Shown here one piece after another: positions 36,054-44,014 of a stretch of DNA of 64,000 nucleotides. The stretch is taken from contig NZ_CP099975.1 in NCBI RefSeq assembly GCF_024137965.1, positions 3,844,001 to 3,908,000 of the forward strand. Reading direction: 5' to 3'. Both the position numbers and the translations under genes were made by a program. The first letter of the stretch is position 1; the number at the start of each line of letters is the position of its first letter. The notes beneath the pieces are model-generated. The model saw only the letters and a list, made by a program, of their open reading frames with translations. It did not search any database and was not told the DNA's origin. The DNA comes from Halomonas sp. Y3. Its GTDB lineage: Bacteria > Pseudomonadota > Gammaproteobacteria > Pseudomonadales > Halomonadaceae.

Positions 36054-37106
36054 ATGAGAACAAAACGAACCGCACTGCTCGCCGCCTTGTTGCTCGCCAC
36101 CACCACAGCAAGTACCCATGCCGAAGCCTGTACCCGTGTGGTTTACCAGGGACCAGAGCAAACCATCATCACCGGCAGGTCGATGGATTTCACCATCGAC
36201 ATCCCGGCCAATCTCTGGTTGTTCCCCCGAGGCATGGAGCGCCATGGCGAGGCAGGCCCCAACTCGATCAGCTGGACATCCCGATACGGGAGCATCGTAG
36301 CCAGTTCCTGGGACATCGCATCGCCGGATGGTATGAACGAACGGGGTCTGGTGGCCAATCTGTTGTGGCTGACGGCCTCGACGTATCCCCCCTTTGACCC
36401 AAGCGGCGACACACCGGGGCTGACCGTGGCGGCCTGGGCCCAGTATGCGCTAGACAACTTCGCGACCGTGGCGGAGGCCGTAGCGGCTTTCGAAAAGGAA
36501 GAATTCGTGGTGGTCTCGGATGTCATTCCCGGCACCGACAGGTTCACCACAGTACACCTGGCCCTGTCGGACGCGGACGGCGACAGTGCCATCCTGGAAT
36601 ACATCGAAGGTAATCTGGTGATTCACCACGACGCCAGCTACCAAGTGGTCACCAATGACCCAACCTACGAAGACCAGCTGGCGATCAAGAACTACTGGCA
36701 GCAGATCCCGGGTACCATTTTCCTGCCAGGCACCAATCGAGCCTCCGACCGTTTCGTGCGGGCCAGCTATTATATCGACGCGATCCCACAAACCAGTGAC
36801 CCACGCACGGCGGCGGCCAGCGTCATGAGCGTGGTCCGCAATGTCTCGGTTCCCTATGGCATCAGCAACGAGGACCAGCCACACATTTCCAGTACACGCT
36901 GGCGCGTGGTCTCCGATCAGAAGAACCTGGTCTACTACTTTGAAAACGTGCTCACGCCAAACACCGTCTGGGTTGACCTGAAGCAGGTCGACTTCGACGC
37001 TGACCAACCGGTTGGCAAACTGAAGCTGGATGACGACGAGGTCTATGCGGGCAACGCACTGAAATACTTCAAGCCAACGGAACCATTCAGGTTCCAGGGA
37101 CTGTAA
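36054..37106 (+). CDS. Secreted linear amide C-N hydrolase (choloylglycine hydrolase / penicillin V acylase family)
   Basis: A 350-residue Ntn-hydrolase. A signal peptide ends at AEA, placing Cys26 (CTRVVYQG) as the N-terminal nucleophile. Other family features: Arg in ITGRSMDF, Asp in SMDFTIDIP, GMNERGLVANLLWL, Asn in VVTNDPTYEDQL and Arg late in SSTRWRVVSD. Gram-negative members hydrolyse penicillin V and, in tested cases, long-chain acyl-homoserine lactones, in the periplasm. Which activity applies here is inferred only. Directly downstream of an IS stub. Confidence 0.88.
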   Translation: MRTKRTALLAALLLATTTASTHAEACTRVVYQGPEQTIITGRSMDFTIDIPANLWLFPRGMERHGEAGPNSISWTSRYGSIVASSWDIASPDGMNERGLVANLLWLTASTYPPFDPSGDTPGLTVAAWAQYALDNFATVAEAVAAFEKEEFVVVSDVIPGTDRFTTVHLALSDADGDSAILEYIEGNLVIHHDASYQVVTNDPTYEDQLAIKNYWQQIPGTIFLPGTNRASDRFVRASYYIDAIPQTSDPRTAAASVMSVVRNVSVPYGISNEDQPHISSTRWRVVSDQKNLVYYFENVLTPNTVWVDLKQVDFDADQPVGKLKLDDDEVYAGNALKYFKPTEPFRFQGL

Positions 37107-37437
37107 TCACCACGATCACGGCGGGATGGCGGCGGCGTTCACCAGATCGGTGCGCGGCACATGGCACCAAGGTGCGCCAACCCTCTACGTTGCCCACGGG
37201 CAAATCTGCCCGGCTGTAGCGAAAGGCATGCCAAACCCCACGCACTGCGGCCAACCGTTGCGCCAGAGCCCGCGTTGTTTTGTGGGAGGCCAGCCCTCTG
37301 GCCGATGCCGGCGGGGGGGTGAACCCACCAACGGGGGCCATGCCACCGTTGGCGGGCATGCTCGCCGTCAGCATCGCGGCGAGGGCGTCTCGAACGGTTT
37401 TCGAGGCACCGCATTGGCGATCGCGCTTGCCAGCCTG
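37107..37437. other. Gene-free interval between acylase and channel genes
   Basis: GC-rich, with open frames on both strands that lack ribosome-binding sites. The minus-strand frame at 37087-37374 (ASHKTTRALAQRLAAVRGVWHAFRYSRADLPVGNV) has the look of short phage/plasmid-associated ORFs seen in many genomes, but I cannot support a gene. Several short inverted repeats occur. Confidence 0.3.
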
Positions 37438-38208
37438 TTATGAAACACCCTTTTCTTTCATGCTGCGCGTCTCCTGTATCGCCTCGCTGACTGCTCCGGC
37501 GATGATGCCAGCGGGCATGGCGACCAGGCCAACGCCCGAAATTGCCGTCAGTGACGCGAAAAACCGACCCATATTGGTAATCGGATACACATCACCATAG
37601 CCAAGCGTCGTAATGGTCTGCACGGCCCACCACATGGACCGTGGAATGCTGCCGAAATGATCCGGCTGCACACTAGCCTCCAGCAAGTACAGCACCGTGG
37701 ATGAGATGATCAAGAGCATCAGCGCGGCCCCCGCGCTAAGCATTAGCTCGAACTTTCGCGCCGACAGCGCCTTGCCCAGCAGCTCCATCGCCGAGGAAAA
37801 CCTGCCAAGCCGGGCGATACGCAAGACACCCAGCAGTCGGGCCAGACGGAGGATAAATCCGCCCGCGCCAAACTCCGCCATCAGAATCAGGACGATACAG
37901 GCCAGATCCAACAGCGAGGCGGGTCGGATAGCGTAATGAAGCACGCTGTCATAACGAGGATTTTCCGTACTGCTCCACAGTCGCGCCAGATACTCGATCA
38001 CGAAGACCACCACCAGTACCGTCTGGACGTAGAAAAACCAGGTTTCTCGGCTTTCTTTGAACAGCGGCTCCGTCTCCAGAATCGAGAACAGCACCGATAG
38101 CGCGATGAGAACCACGATCGCGGCGTTGGTGCGCGACAGCCCTTGCTCCCTTGTCAGCTCCGGGTCGAGCGAAGCGGCAACCCGCTTGCGTATATCTTTC
38201 AAGTTCAT
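37438..38208 (-). CDS. Voltage-gated-like potassium channel (ion_trans, one pore domain)
   Basis: A 256-residue six-helix channel: S1-S3 at about 28-105, an S4-like helix with regularly spaced arginines (RLARLLGVLRIARLGRF, 121-137), and a pore loop with the K+ selectivity filter TLGYGD at 201-206 followed by S6 (VGLVAMPAGIIAGAVSEA). Start at ATG 38208 follows GGGAGT; the frame is open further upstream without support. Likely mediates K+ flux in the inner membrane. Upstream lies an unusual perfect hairpin (38276-38305). Confidence 0.9.
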   Translation of the reverse strand: MNLKDIRKRVAASLDPELTREQGLSRTNAAIVVLIALSVLFSILETEPLFKESRETWFFYVQTVLVVVFVIEYLARLWSSTENPRYDSVLHYAIRPASLLDLACIVLILMAEFGAGGFILRLARLLGVLRIARLGRFSSAMELLGKALSARKFELMLSAGAALMLLIISSTVLYLLEASVQPDHFGSIPRSMWWAVQTITTLGYGDVYPITNMGRFFASLTAISGVGLVAMPAGIIAGAVSEAIQETRSMKEKGVS

Positions 38209-38275
38209 GAACTCCCGTATCCAATCAATGAGGGTGCCGGCGGTCACAATTAACGAGAAGGCACCTCTAACAAGA

Positions 38276-38305
38276 GGGTACCTCGAAAGGTTTTTCGAGG
38301 TACCC
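38276..38305. repeat. Perfect 13-bp inverted repeat with 4-base loop
   Basis: GGGTACCTCGAAA (38276-38288), loop GGTT, and the exact complement (38293-38305). It lies about 70 bases ahead of the channel gene start. It could be a leader hairpin or attenuator for that gene or an element end; no T-run follows on either strand beyond the loop. Confidence 0.6.
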
Positions 38306-38608
38306 AAGAGACTCGCCAGGTCTTTGTATCTAGCAATCTGGAGGCCTCCTTCGCCGCCACCGCCCGCGGCACTGAATTATCGGCTCCAACCATTTGGCAG
38401 CACTCCCGCCTGGGGGTCAGTTCTGATGGCCATTGACAGCCGTCGAGCTCAACGCGGATGGACCCGTTGCATGACGGAATCCAGGGAGATACGCTTTCGC
38501 CCATAGTGGATGGCTTTCTTGGATCAGGTTCTTGGCGGAACGCACTAATTCCACGAGAGAATACCATCCGCCATCTTCGTTTTCAGGCCGGCCCCGTGAA
38601 TAAGCCGG
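38306..38608. other. Gene-free interval before the IS256-type fragment
   Basis: No supported gene. A minus-strand open stretch (38417-38590; LVELVRSAKNLIQESHPLWAKAY and following) has no start or RBS and no family I recognise; it may be part of an older insertion. Confidence 0.3.
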
Positions 38609-39035
38609 GTTCATGACATCTGGGTGGCCGAGACCCGCGGCGAGGCACACAAGGCCTTTGATCGCACGGTGAAACGCTTCGAGGCCAAATACCCCAAGGC
38701 GTTGGCGTGCCTGGTCAAGGATCGGGACAAGTTGCTCGCGTTTCACGACTACCCGGCAGAGCACTAGGTGCATATTCGCACTACCCAACCGATCGAATCG
38801 ACCTTCGCCACGGTCCGGCTGAGGACCAAGCGTAGCCGGCCCGGGCGACGACCCTGGCGATGGTCTTAAAGCTGCTCCAGAGCGCTCAGAAGCACTGGAG
38901 GCGCATCAAGCACTTCCAGAAGCTGGAGCTGGTCGTCAGCAACGTCAAGTTCCAGGATGGAGAGCAGGTAACCGATCGGTCAGGCAGGAATGCAACCTGT
39001 CCGCCATCCACCAGATTTGACGATAATTCCCACCG
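38609..39035 (+). pseudogene. IS256/Mutator-family transposase 3' fragment
   Basis: Encodes the C-terminal ~130 residues of an IS256-type transposase: HDIWVAETRGEAHKAFDRTV, KYPKALACLVKDRDKLLAF, HIRTTQPIESTFATVRLRTKR and MVLKLLQSAQKHWRRIK to DGEQVTDRS. A TAG replaces the usual Trp codon at 38765-38767, and a small deletion near 38832-38845 shifts the frame before MVLKLL. The sequence CCAGATTTGACGATAATTCC at the end resembles the right inverted repeat of such elements. The 5' two-thirds are absent. Confidence 0.88.
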
Positions 39036-39076
39036 AGTGGTCTGATAAGGCTTCTAAATGGCGCTGGAATGATCCT

Positions 39077-39529
39077 ATGAAACAGAAATTTGCTCTTTTA
39101 GCCCTGCTGGTCAGCACGATGGTCTTGACCGGCTGTGCCGGGCTTGACGCGACCCCCGGTGGAGGTGCCGGCGATGAACCGCTGGAAAATACTTACTGGA
39201 AGCTGGTGACAGTGGGCGAGCGTCAGGCGGTGGCCGTCACCGAGACACGCGAGGCGCACCTGGTGCTGCACGCTGAGGAGGCTCGACTGGCTGGCTCCAC
39301 CGGCTGCAACCGCATGATGGGGGGGTACGAACTTGATGGCGACCAGCTGAGCTTTGGTCAGCTGGCCACCACCATGATGGCGTGTCCCGGCGACGTAATG
39401 GAGTTCGAACGCGAATTTCTCGATGCCCTAGGCGACGTCGCCAGTTGGCAAGTCGAGGGCGAAAGCCTGACGCTCGTCGATGGTGAGGGCGAGGCACGTG
39501 TCCGCTTCAAGGCGGTGCACCTCTACTGA
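39077..39529 (+). CDS. META-domain lipoprotein (HslJ-like)
   Basis: A 150-residue protein with lipobox VLTGC (Cys20) and a META domain: LENTYWKLVTVG, STGCNRMMGGYELDGDQLSFG (in part STGCNRMMGGYE), TTMMACPG and EREFLDALG. HslJ-type proteins are heat-induced or linked to novobiocin resistance in E. coli; the molecular role is not known. ATG 39077 starts the lipoprotein signal; the frame upstream is the end of the IS256 fragment. The SD is weak. Confidence 0.85.
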   Translation: MKQKFALLALLVSTMVLTGCAGLDATPGGGAGDEPLENTYWKLVTVGERQAVAVTETREAHLVLHAEEARLAGSTGCNRMMGGYELDGDQLSFGQLATTMMACPGDVMEFEREFLDALGDVASWQVEGESLTLVDGEGEARVRFKAVHLY

Positions 39530-39883
39530 ACCGAATAGCCCTGGAAGCATCGCCTTCGATCTCGGGCCCCCGGAGCGGCGCTGTGTCGCGTCGGGTGCCC
39601 TTGTCTTAATCGGCGCTGGCGAGTCGCTGACGCAACCTTGGCAGCCTGCGTGCGACCGGCGGCAAGCGGGCCGCCATGAGCAGGGCAGATGCCAGGGCAT
39701 ACATGACCCACGCCCCCAGGTTCGCGCGCACCACCTGATCGCTAACGCGCTGAGCGGAGGCCGCCGCCCTCGCCACCCAGACGTCGCATTTCGCACATAA
39801 AAAGTCGCACCACGAAAATTCCCTTCGCGCCTCCTCCCCCACACTGCTCCTGACATCAGCCATCCGTTCCTCAGGAGCCGACC
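39530..39883. promoter_or_regulatory. Upstream region of the carnitine operon, with 21-bp-spaced direct repeats
   Basis: Ahead of cdhC, GTCGCATTTCG (39783-39793) and GTCGCACCACG (39804-39814) form a direct repeat spaced exactly 21 bp, two helical turns, as AraC-family dimers prefer; CdhR is the obvious candidate. A strong SD (CAGGAG) precedes cdhC. On the minus strand 39606-39740 could encode a membrane-helix tail (NLGAWVMYALASALLMAARLPP) ending at 39606, perhaps a broken gene. Confidence 0.5.
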
Positions 39884-40804
39884 ATGAACCGCAACGTCAT
39901 CCTCACCTGCGCCGTCACCGGCGCCGGCGACACCACCGCCAAGAGCCCCCATGTGCCGGTCACGCCGAAGCAGATCGCCGACGACTGCATCGCCGCCGCC
40001 AAGGCCGGGGCCAGCGTGGCACACATCCACGTGCGCGACCCCGACACCGGCGCCGTCAGCCATTCGCTCGACCACTTCCGCGAGGTGATGGAGCGCGTGC
40101 GCGAGGCGGAGGTGGATATCGTCATGAACATCACCGCCGGCGGCGGCGGCGACTGGATCCCCGACGCCGAGGACCCCACCCGCGGCGGGCCGGGTACCGA
40201 TATCCAGACCCCGGCCGAGCGCCACGCGCCGGTGGATGAGCTCTTGCCCGAGCTCTGCACCCTGGACTGCGGCAGCCTCAACTTCGGCGACATGGTCTAC
40301 GTGAACCCCGCCGACTGGCTGCGCGAGCACGCCCGCCTGGTGCAGGCCGCCGGCGTCAAGCCGGAGCTGGAGTGCTTCGATCTGGGCCACGTCTGGTTCG
40401 CCCGCCAGCTGCAGCAGGAGGGGCTGATCGACGGCGCCCCCCTCTACCAGCTCTGCCTGGGCATCCCCTGGGGCGCCGAGGCGGACACCGAGACCCTGCT
40501 GGCCATGCGCAACAAGCTGCCGGCAAGCGCCCACTGGGCCGCCTTCGGCATCGGCCGCCACCAGATGCCCATGGCCGCCCAGGCGGTGCTGCTGGGCGGC
40601 CACGCCCGGGTCGGCCTGGAGGACAACCTCTATCTGAAGAAGGGCACCCTGGCCACCAATGCCCAGCTGGTGGAGCATGCCGCCACCCTGATCGAGAACC
40701 TCGGCGCCCGGGTCATGACCCCCGCCGAGACCCGCGCCCACCTGGGGCTGCGCGACCCGCAGAGCGTCCAGCCGGTAGCGAAGCGCGCAGGAGGTGAGGC
40801 ATGA
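39884..40804 (+). CDS. cdhC: BKACE-family enzyme, 3-dehydrocarnitine cleavage protein
   Basis: A 306-residue beta-keto acid cleavage enzyme (DUF849) converting 3-dehydrocarnitine plus acetyl-CoA to betainyl-CoA and acetoacetate. Zn-binding His47 and His49 are in SVAHIHVRDPDTG; other family segments are MNITAGGGGDWIPD, TLDCGSLNFGD, ELECFDLGHV and GIGRHQMPMAAQAVLLGGHARVGLEDNLYL (as VGLEDNLYL). Followed by carnitine dehydrogenase with a 4-base overlap, which fixes the pathway among BKACE subfamilies. Confidence 0.92.
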   Translation: MNRNVILTCAVTGAGDTTAKSPHVPVTPKQIADDCIAAAKAGASVAHIHVRDPDTGAVSHSLDHFREVMERVREAEVDIVMNITAGGGGDWIPDAEDPTRGGPGTDIQTPAERHAPVDELLPELCTLDCGSLNFGDMVYVNPADWLREHARLVQAAGVKPELECFDLGHVWFARQLQQEGLIDGAPLYQLCLGIPWGAEADTETLLAMRNKLPASAHWAAFGIGRHQMPMAAQAVLLGGHARVGLEDNLYLKKGTLATNAQLVEHAATLIENLGARVMTPAETRAHLGLRDPQSVQPVAKRAGGEA

Positions 40805-41757
40805 GCCGCAAGCTCTCCGTGATCGGTACCGGGGTGATCGGCAACGGCTGGATCGCCAGGGCCCTGGCCCGGGGCTGGGACGTGGTGGCCTTCGACCCGG
40901 CCCCGGAGGCCCCGGCACGCACCCGCGCCTTCGTCGACAACGCCTGGGCCTCGCTGACGCGCCAGGGCCTGGCCGAGGGGGCCAGCCCCGCCCGGCTCAC
41001 CTTCGTGGATAGCCTGGAGGCGGCCGTGGCCGGCGCCGATCTCATCCAGGAGAACGTGCCGGAGCACCTGGACCTCAAGCGCGAGATCCTCGCCGCCCTG
41101 GACGCCGCCGCGGCGCCGGAGGTGCTGATCGGCTCCTCGACGTCCGGCTTCAAGCCCAGCGACCTGCAGCGGGACTGCGCCAAGGCGCCCGGGCGGGTGC
41201 TCGTCGCCCACCCCTTCAACCCGGTCTACCTGCTGCCGCTGGTGGAGCTGGTCGGCGGCGAGGCCACCAAGCCAGCCGAGGTCGAGCGCGCCGCGGCGCT
41301 CTACCGGGAGCTCGAGATGCGCCCCCTGGTGGTGCGCCGGGAGATCGAGGGGCATATCGCCGACCGGCTGATGGAGGCGCTGTGGCGCGAGGCCCTGCAC
41401 CTGGTCAACGACGGCGTGGCGACCACCGAGGAGGTGGACGCCGCCGTGGTCTACGGCTGCGGCCTGCGCTGGTCGCTGATGGGCACCTTCCTGACCTTCC
41501 ACCTCGCCGGCGGCGAGGCGGGCATGCGCCATATGCTCGAGCAGTTCGGCCCCGCCCTGAAGCTCCCCTGGACCAAGCTCGAGGCCCCGGAGCTCACCGA
41601 GGAGCTGATCGACCGGGTGGTCGAGGGGTGCGAGCATCAGGCCTCCGGGCGCCCGGTGGCCGAGCTGGACCGCCGTCGGGACGACTTCCTGGTGGAGCTG
41701 CTCGACCTGGTCCAGAAGTACTGGCCCGAGGCCGAGGGCCTGGAGGGGCGCATCTGA
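40801..41757 (+). CDS. lcdH: L-carnitine dehydrogenase
   Basis: A 318-residue NAD-dependent enzyme of the 3-hydroxyacyl-CoA dehydrogenase family that oxidises L-carnitine to 3-dehydrocarnitine. Rossmann motif GTGVIGNGWIARAL at the N-terminus, ENVPEHLDLK, GSSTSGFKPSDLQ, VAHPFNPVYLLPLVE with the catalytic His, and EIEGHIADRLMEALWREALHLV. It overlaps cdhC (4 bases) and is immediately joined to the thioesterase (TGATG). Confidence 0.93.
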   Translation: MSRKLSVIGTGVIGNGWIARALARGWDVVAFDPAPEAPARTRAFVDNAWASLTRQGLAEGASPARLTFVDSLEAAVAGADLIQENVPEHLDLKREILAALDAAAAPEVLIGSSTSGFKPSDLQRDCAKAPGRVLVAHPFNPVYLLPLVELVGGEATKPAEVERAAALYRELEMRPLVVRREIEGHIADRLMEALWREALHLVNDGVATTEEVDAAVVYGCGLRWSLMGTFLTFHLAGGEAGMRHMLEQFGPALKLPWTKLEAPELTEELIDRVVEGCEHQASGRPVAELDRRRDDFLVELLDLVQKYWPEAEGLEGRI

Positions 41758-42212
41758 TGGAGATCCTCGCTACCCGCGTCGCCCCGGAGTGGGTCGACTA
41801 CAACGGCCACATGAATGACGCCGAGTACGCCCGGGTCTTCTCCCTGGCGGTAGAGGCGCTGATGGAGCATATCGGCCTCGATGCCGAGGGGCGTGCCCGT
41901 CACGGCTATACGCTCTACACCCTGGAGACCCACCTCTGCTACCGCCGGGAGGCCCACGAGGGGGAGCCGCTGAGCGTGGCGCTGACCCTGCTGGACCGCG
42001 ACGCCAAGCGGCTGCACGTCTTCTTCGCGCTCAACGACGCTGAGGGCAACCTGCTGGCCACCAGCGAGCAGATGCTGATGGGCATGAACCAGGAGAGCGG
42101 CCGGCCCGACGCCTTCCCGGCGCCGGTGGCCGAGGCGATCACCGCCCTGCCCCAGGCCGAGACGGGCGCCTGGCCGGAGCTCGCCGGGCGCACCATCGCC
42201 ATTCGGCGCTGA
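41757..42212 (+). CDS. cdhB: Thioesterase (4HBT/hotdog), betainyl-CoA thioesterase of the carnitine operon
   Basis: A 151-residue hotdog-fold thioesterase with the active-site region VAPEWVDYNGHMNDAEYARVF and TLETHLCYRREAHEGEPL. Its start overlaps the lcdH stop (TGATG). In the known pathway it releases glycine betaine from betainyl-CoA. The role here is by synteny; hotdog enzymes of other specificity look similar. A hairpin without T-run (42231-42250) lies between it and the transporter gene. Confidence 0.85.
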   Translation: MEILATRVAPEWVDYNGHMNDAEYARVFSLAVEALMEHIGLDAEGRARHGYTLYTLETHLCYRREAHEGEPLSVALTLLDRDAKRLHVFFALNDAEGNLLATSEQMLMGMNQESGRPDAFPAPVAEAITALPQAETGAWPELAGRTIAIRR

Positions 42213-42296
42213 CAGCGCAGCAACGCCGGACCGCCCGCCACCGCGGGCGGCCCACCGGGACTGCCGGCCCGACGCCCGGCCAAGGAGGACAAGAAC

Positions 42297-43991
42297 ATCG
42301 CTACGCCAACTCCCCCCCACCGCCCCTCATCGCCGCCCAGCAACGCTTCGCCCAGAGCCGAACTCAACACCGACTACATGGTGACCGAGCTCGCTCAGGG
42401 CGGCGTCTTTCAGGGCATGCACAAGGGCATGACGCTGACCAGCGGCGGCCTGGTGCTGCTCTTCGTACTCTTCACCGGGCTCGGCTCGGAGACGGCCGGC
42501 AACCTGTTCGGCACGGCACGCACCTGGATCGAGACCACCTTCAGCGGCTACTACCTGGTCACGGTGATGCTGCTGCTGGCGGTCTGCGCCTTCATCGTCT
42601 TCAGCCGCTACGGCAGCGTGCGCCTCGGACCCGACGACAGCCGCCCCGAATTCAGCAACTTCGCCTGGCTGGCCATGCTGCTCTCGGCGGGTATCGGCAT
42701 CGGCATTCTCTTCTTCGGCGTCGCCGAGCCGGTCTTCTACCTGGATGACACCGGCGCCTTCGGCTATCCCAACAACCCCCATGCCGACATGGCCGGCGCC
42801 ACCGCCATCGGCCACGAGCGGGCCATCGATGCGCTGCGCGTCACGCTCTTTCACTGGGGGCTGCACGGCTGGGCGATCTACGTGATCGTCGGCATGTCGC
42901 TGGCCTACTTCGCCTACCGCAAGGGGCTGCCCCTGGCGCTGCGCTCGGCGCTCTACCCCTTCGTGGGCGATCGCATCTTCGGCCCCCTCGGCCACCTCTT
43001 CGATATCCTCGGCGTGCTCGGCTGCGTCTTCGGCGTGGCCACCTCCCTGGGCCTGGGCGTCAGTCAGATGGCGGTGGGCCTGGAGCGCCTGGTGGGCGTC
43101 GGCTCGGGCCTCTCGACCCAGCTGCTGCTGATCGCCGGGATCTCGGCTATCTCCATCTTCTCGGCGGTCACCGGCGTGCGCCGGGGCATTCGCGTGATCT
43201 CGGAGATGAACGTCTGGGTCTCGCTGGCCGTGGTAGGCATCTTCCTGGTCGGCGGCCCCACCCTGTGGCTGATCATGGCCTTCGGCGAGACCCTGCTCGA
43301 CTACGCCATCAACTTCATCCCCATGGGGCTGTGGCACGCCGACGAGCCGGGCACCGCCGAGTGGCAGCAGGGCTGGACCATCTTCTACTGGGGCTGGTGG
43401 CTCGCCTGGGCGCCCTTCGTGGGGCTCTTCATCGCGCGCATCTCCAAGGGGCGCACCCTGCGTGAATTCGTGCTGGGGGTGCTGCTGGTTCCCACCCTGA
43501 TCATCTTCGTCTGGCTGATCATCTTCGGCGGAAACGCCATGTATCAGGAGCTCCACGCCGCGGGCGGCCCGGGCAGCGCCGGCATCATCGAACTGGTCAA
43601 CGCCTGGCAGCTGCCGGCGGCGCTGTTCGCCACCGCCGACGGCATCGTCGGCACCGGCGCCTTCGGCTGGCTGCTCTCGGCGATGATGGTGTTCCTGCTG
43701 ATGAGCTGGTTCGTCACCTCCTCGGACTCCGGCACCCTGGTGCTGACCACCATCCTGTCGCTGGGCGACGAGGAGCCGCCGGCGCGCTTCCGGGTCTTCT
43801 GGGGCGTGGTGATCGGCCTGGTCGCCGCGGTGCTGCTGGTGGCCGGCGGCCTCACCGCCCTGCAGACGGCGCTGATCGCCGCCGCCCTGCCGCTGAGCGT
43901 GGTGATCCTGGTGATGACCGCCGGCGTGCTGCTCTCGCTGTTCCGCGAGAGCCTCGACGCCAGACGGCGGCGCCGCCTGAACGAGCGGTAG
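42297..43991 (+). CDS. BCCT-family betaine/carnitine/choline transporter (likely ATC start)
   Basis: About 564 residues with 12 helices. Family motifs: SAGIGIGILFFGVAEPVFYL, RVTLFHWGLHGWAIY, GVRRGIRVISEMN, and WTIFYWGWWLAWAPFVGLFIARISKGR (in part WWLAWAPFVGLFIARISKGR). The first ATG (42378) has no SD and lies after the family's conserved ELNTDY lead. An ideal SD (AAGGAGGA, 42282-42289) is followed 7 bases later by ATC at 42297, in frame, with no ATG/GTG/TTG between, so an infC-like ATC start is proposed. Last gene of the carnitine operon; probably imports carnitine or betaine. Confidence 0.87.
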   Translation: MATPTPPHRPSSPPSNASPRAELNTDYMVTELAQGGVFQGMHKGMTLTSGGLVLLFVLFTGLGSETAGNLFGTARTWIETTFSGYYLVTVMLLLAVCAFIVFSRYGSVRLGPDDSRPEFSNFAWLAMLLSAGIGIGILFFGVAEPVFYLDDTGAFGYPNNPHADMAGATAIGHERAIDALRVTLFHWGLHGWAIYVIVGMSLAYFAYRKGLPLALRSALYPFVGDRIFGPLGHLFDILGVLGCVFGVATSLGLGVSQMAVGLERLVGVGSGLSTQLLLIAGISAISIFSAVTGVRRGIRVISEMNVWVSLAVVGIFLVGGPTLWLIMAFGETLLDYAINFIPMGLWHADEPGTAEWQQGWTIFYWGWWLAWAPFVGLFIARISKGRTLREFVLGVLLVPTLIIFVWLIIFGGNAMYQELHAAGGPGSAGIIELVNAWQLPAALFATADGIVGTGAFGWLLSAMMVFLLMSWFVTSSDSGTLVLTTILSLGDEEPPARFRVFWGVVIGLVAAVLLVAGGLTALQTALIAAALPLSVVILVMTAGVLLSLFRESLDARRRRRLNER

Positions 43992-44014
43992 GCCGACCTG
44001 GCGGTGTTCCGCCC

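Noticed and set aside
42231..42250. Hairpin between the thioesterase and BCCT genes as a terminator
   Set aside because: GC-rich stem without T-run, and the transporter lacks its own evident promoter; more likely an intercistronic structure.
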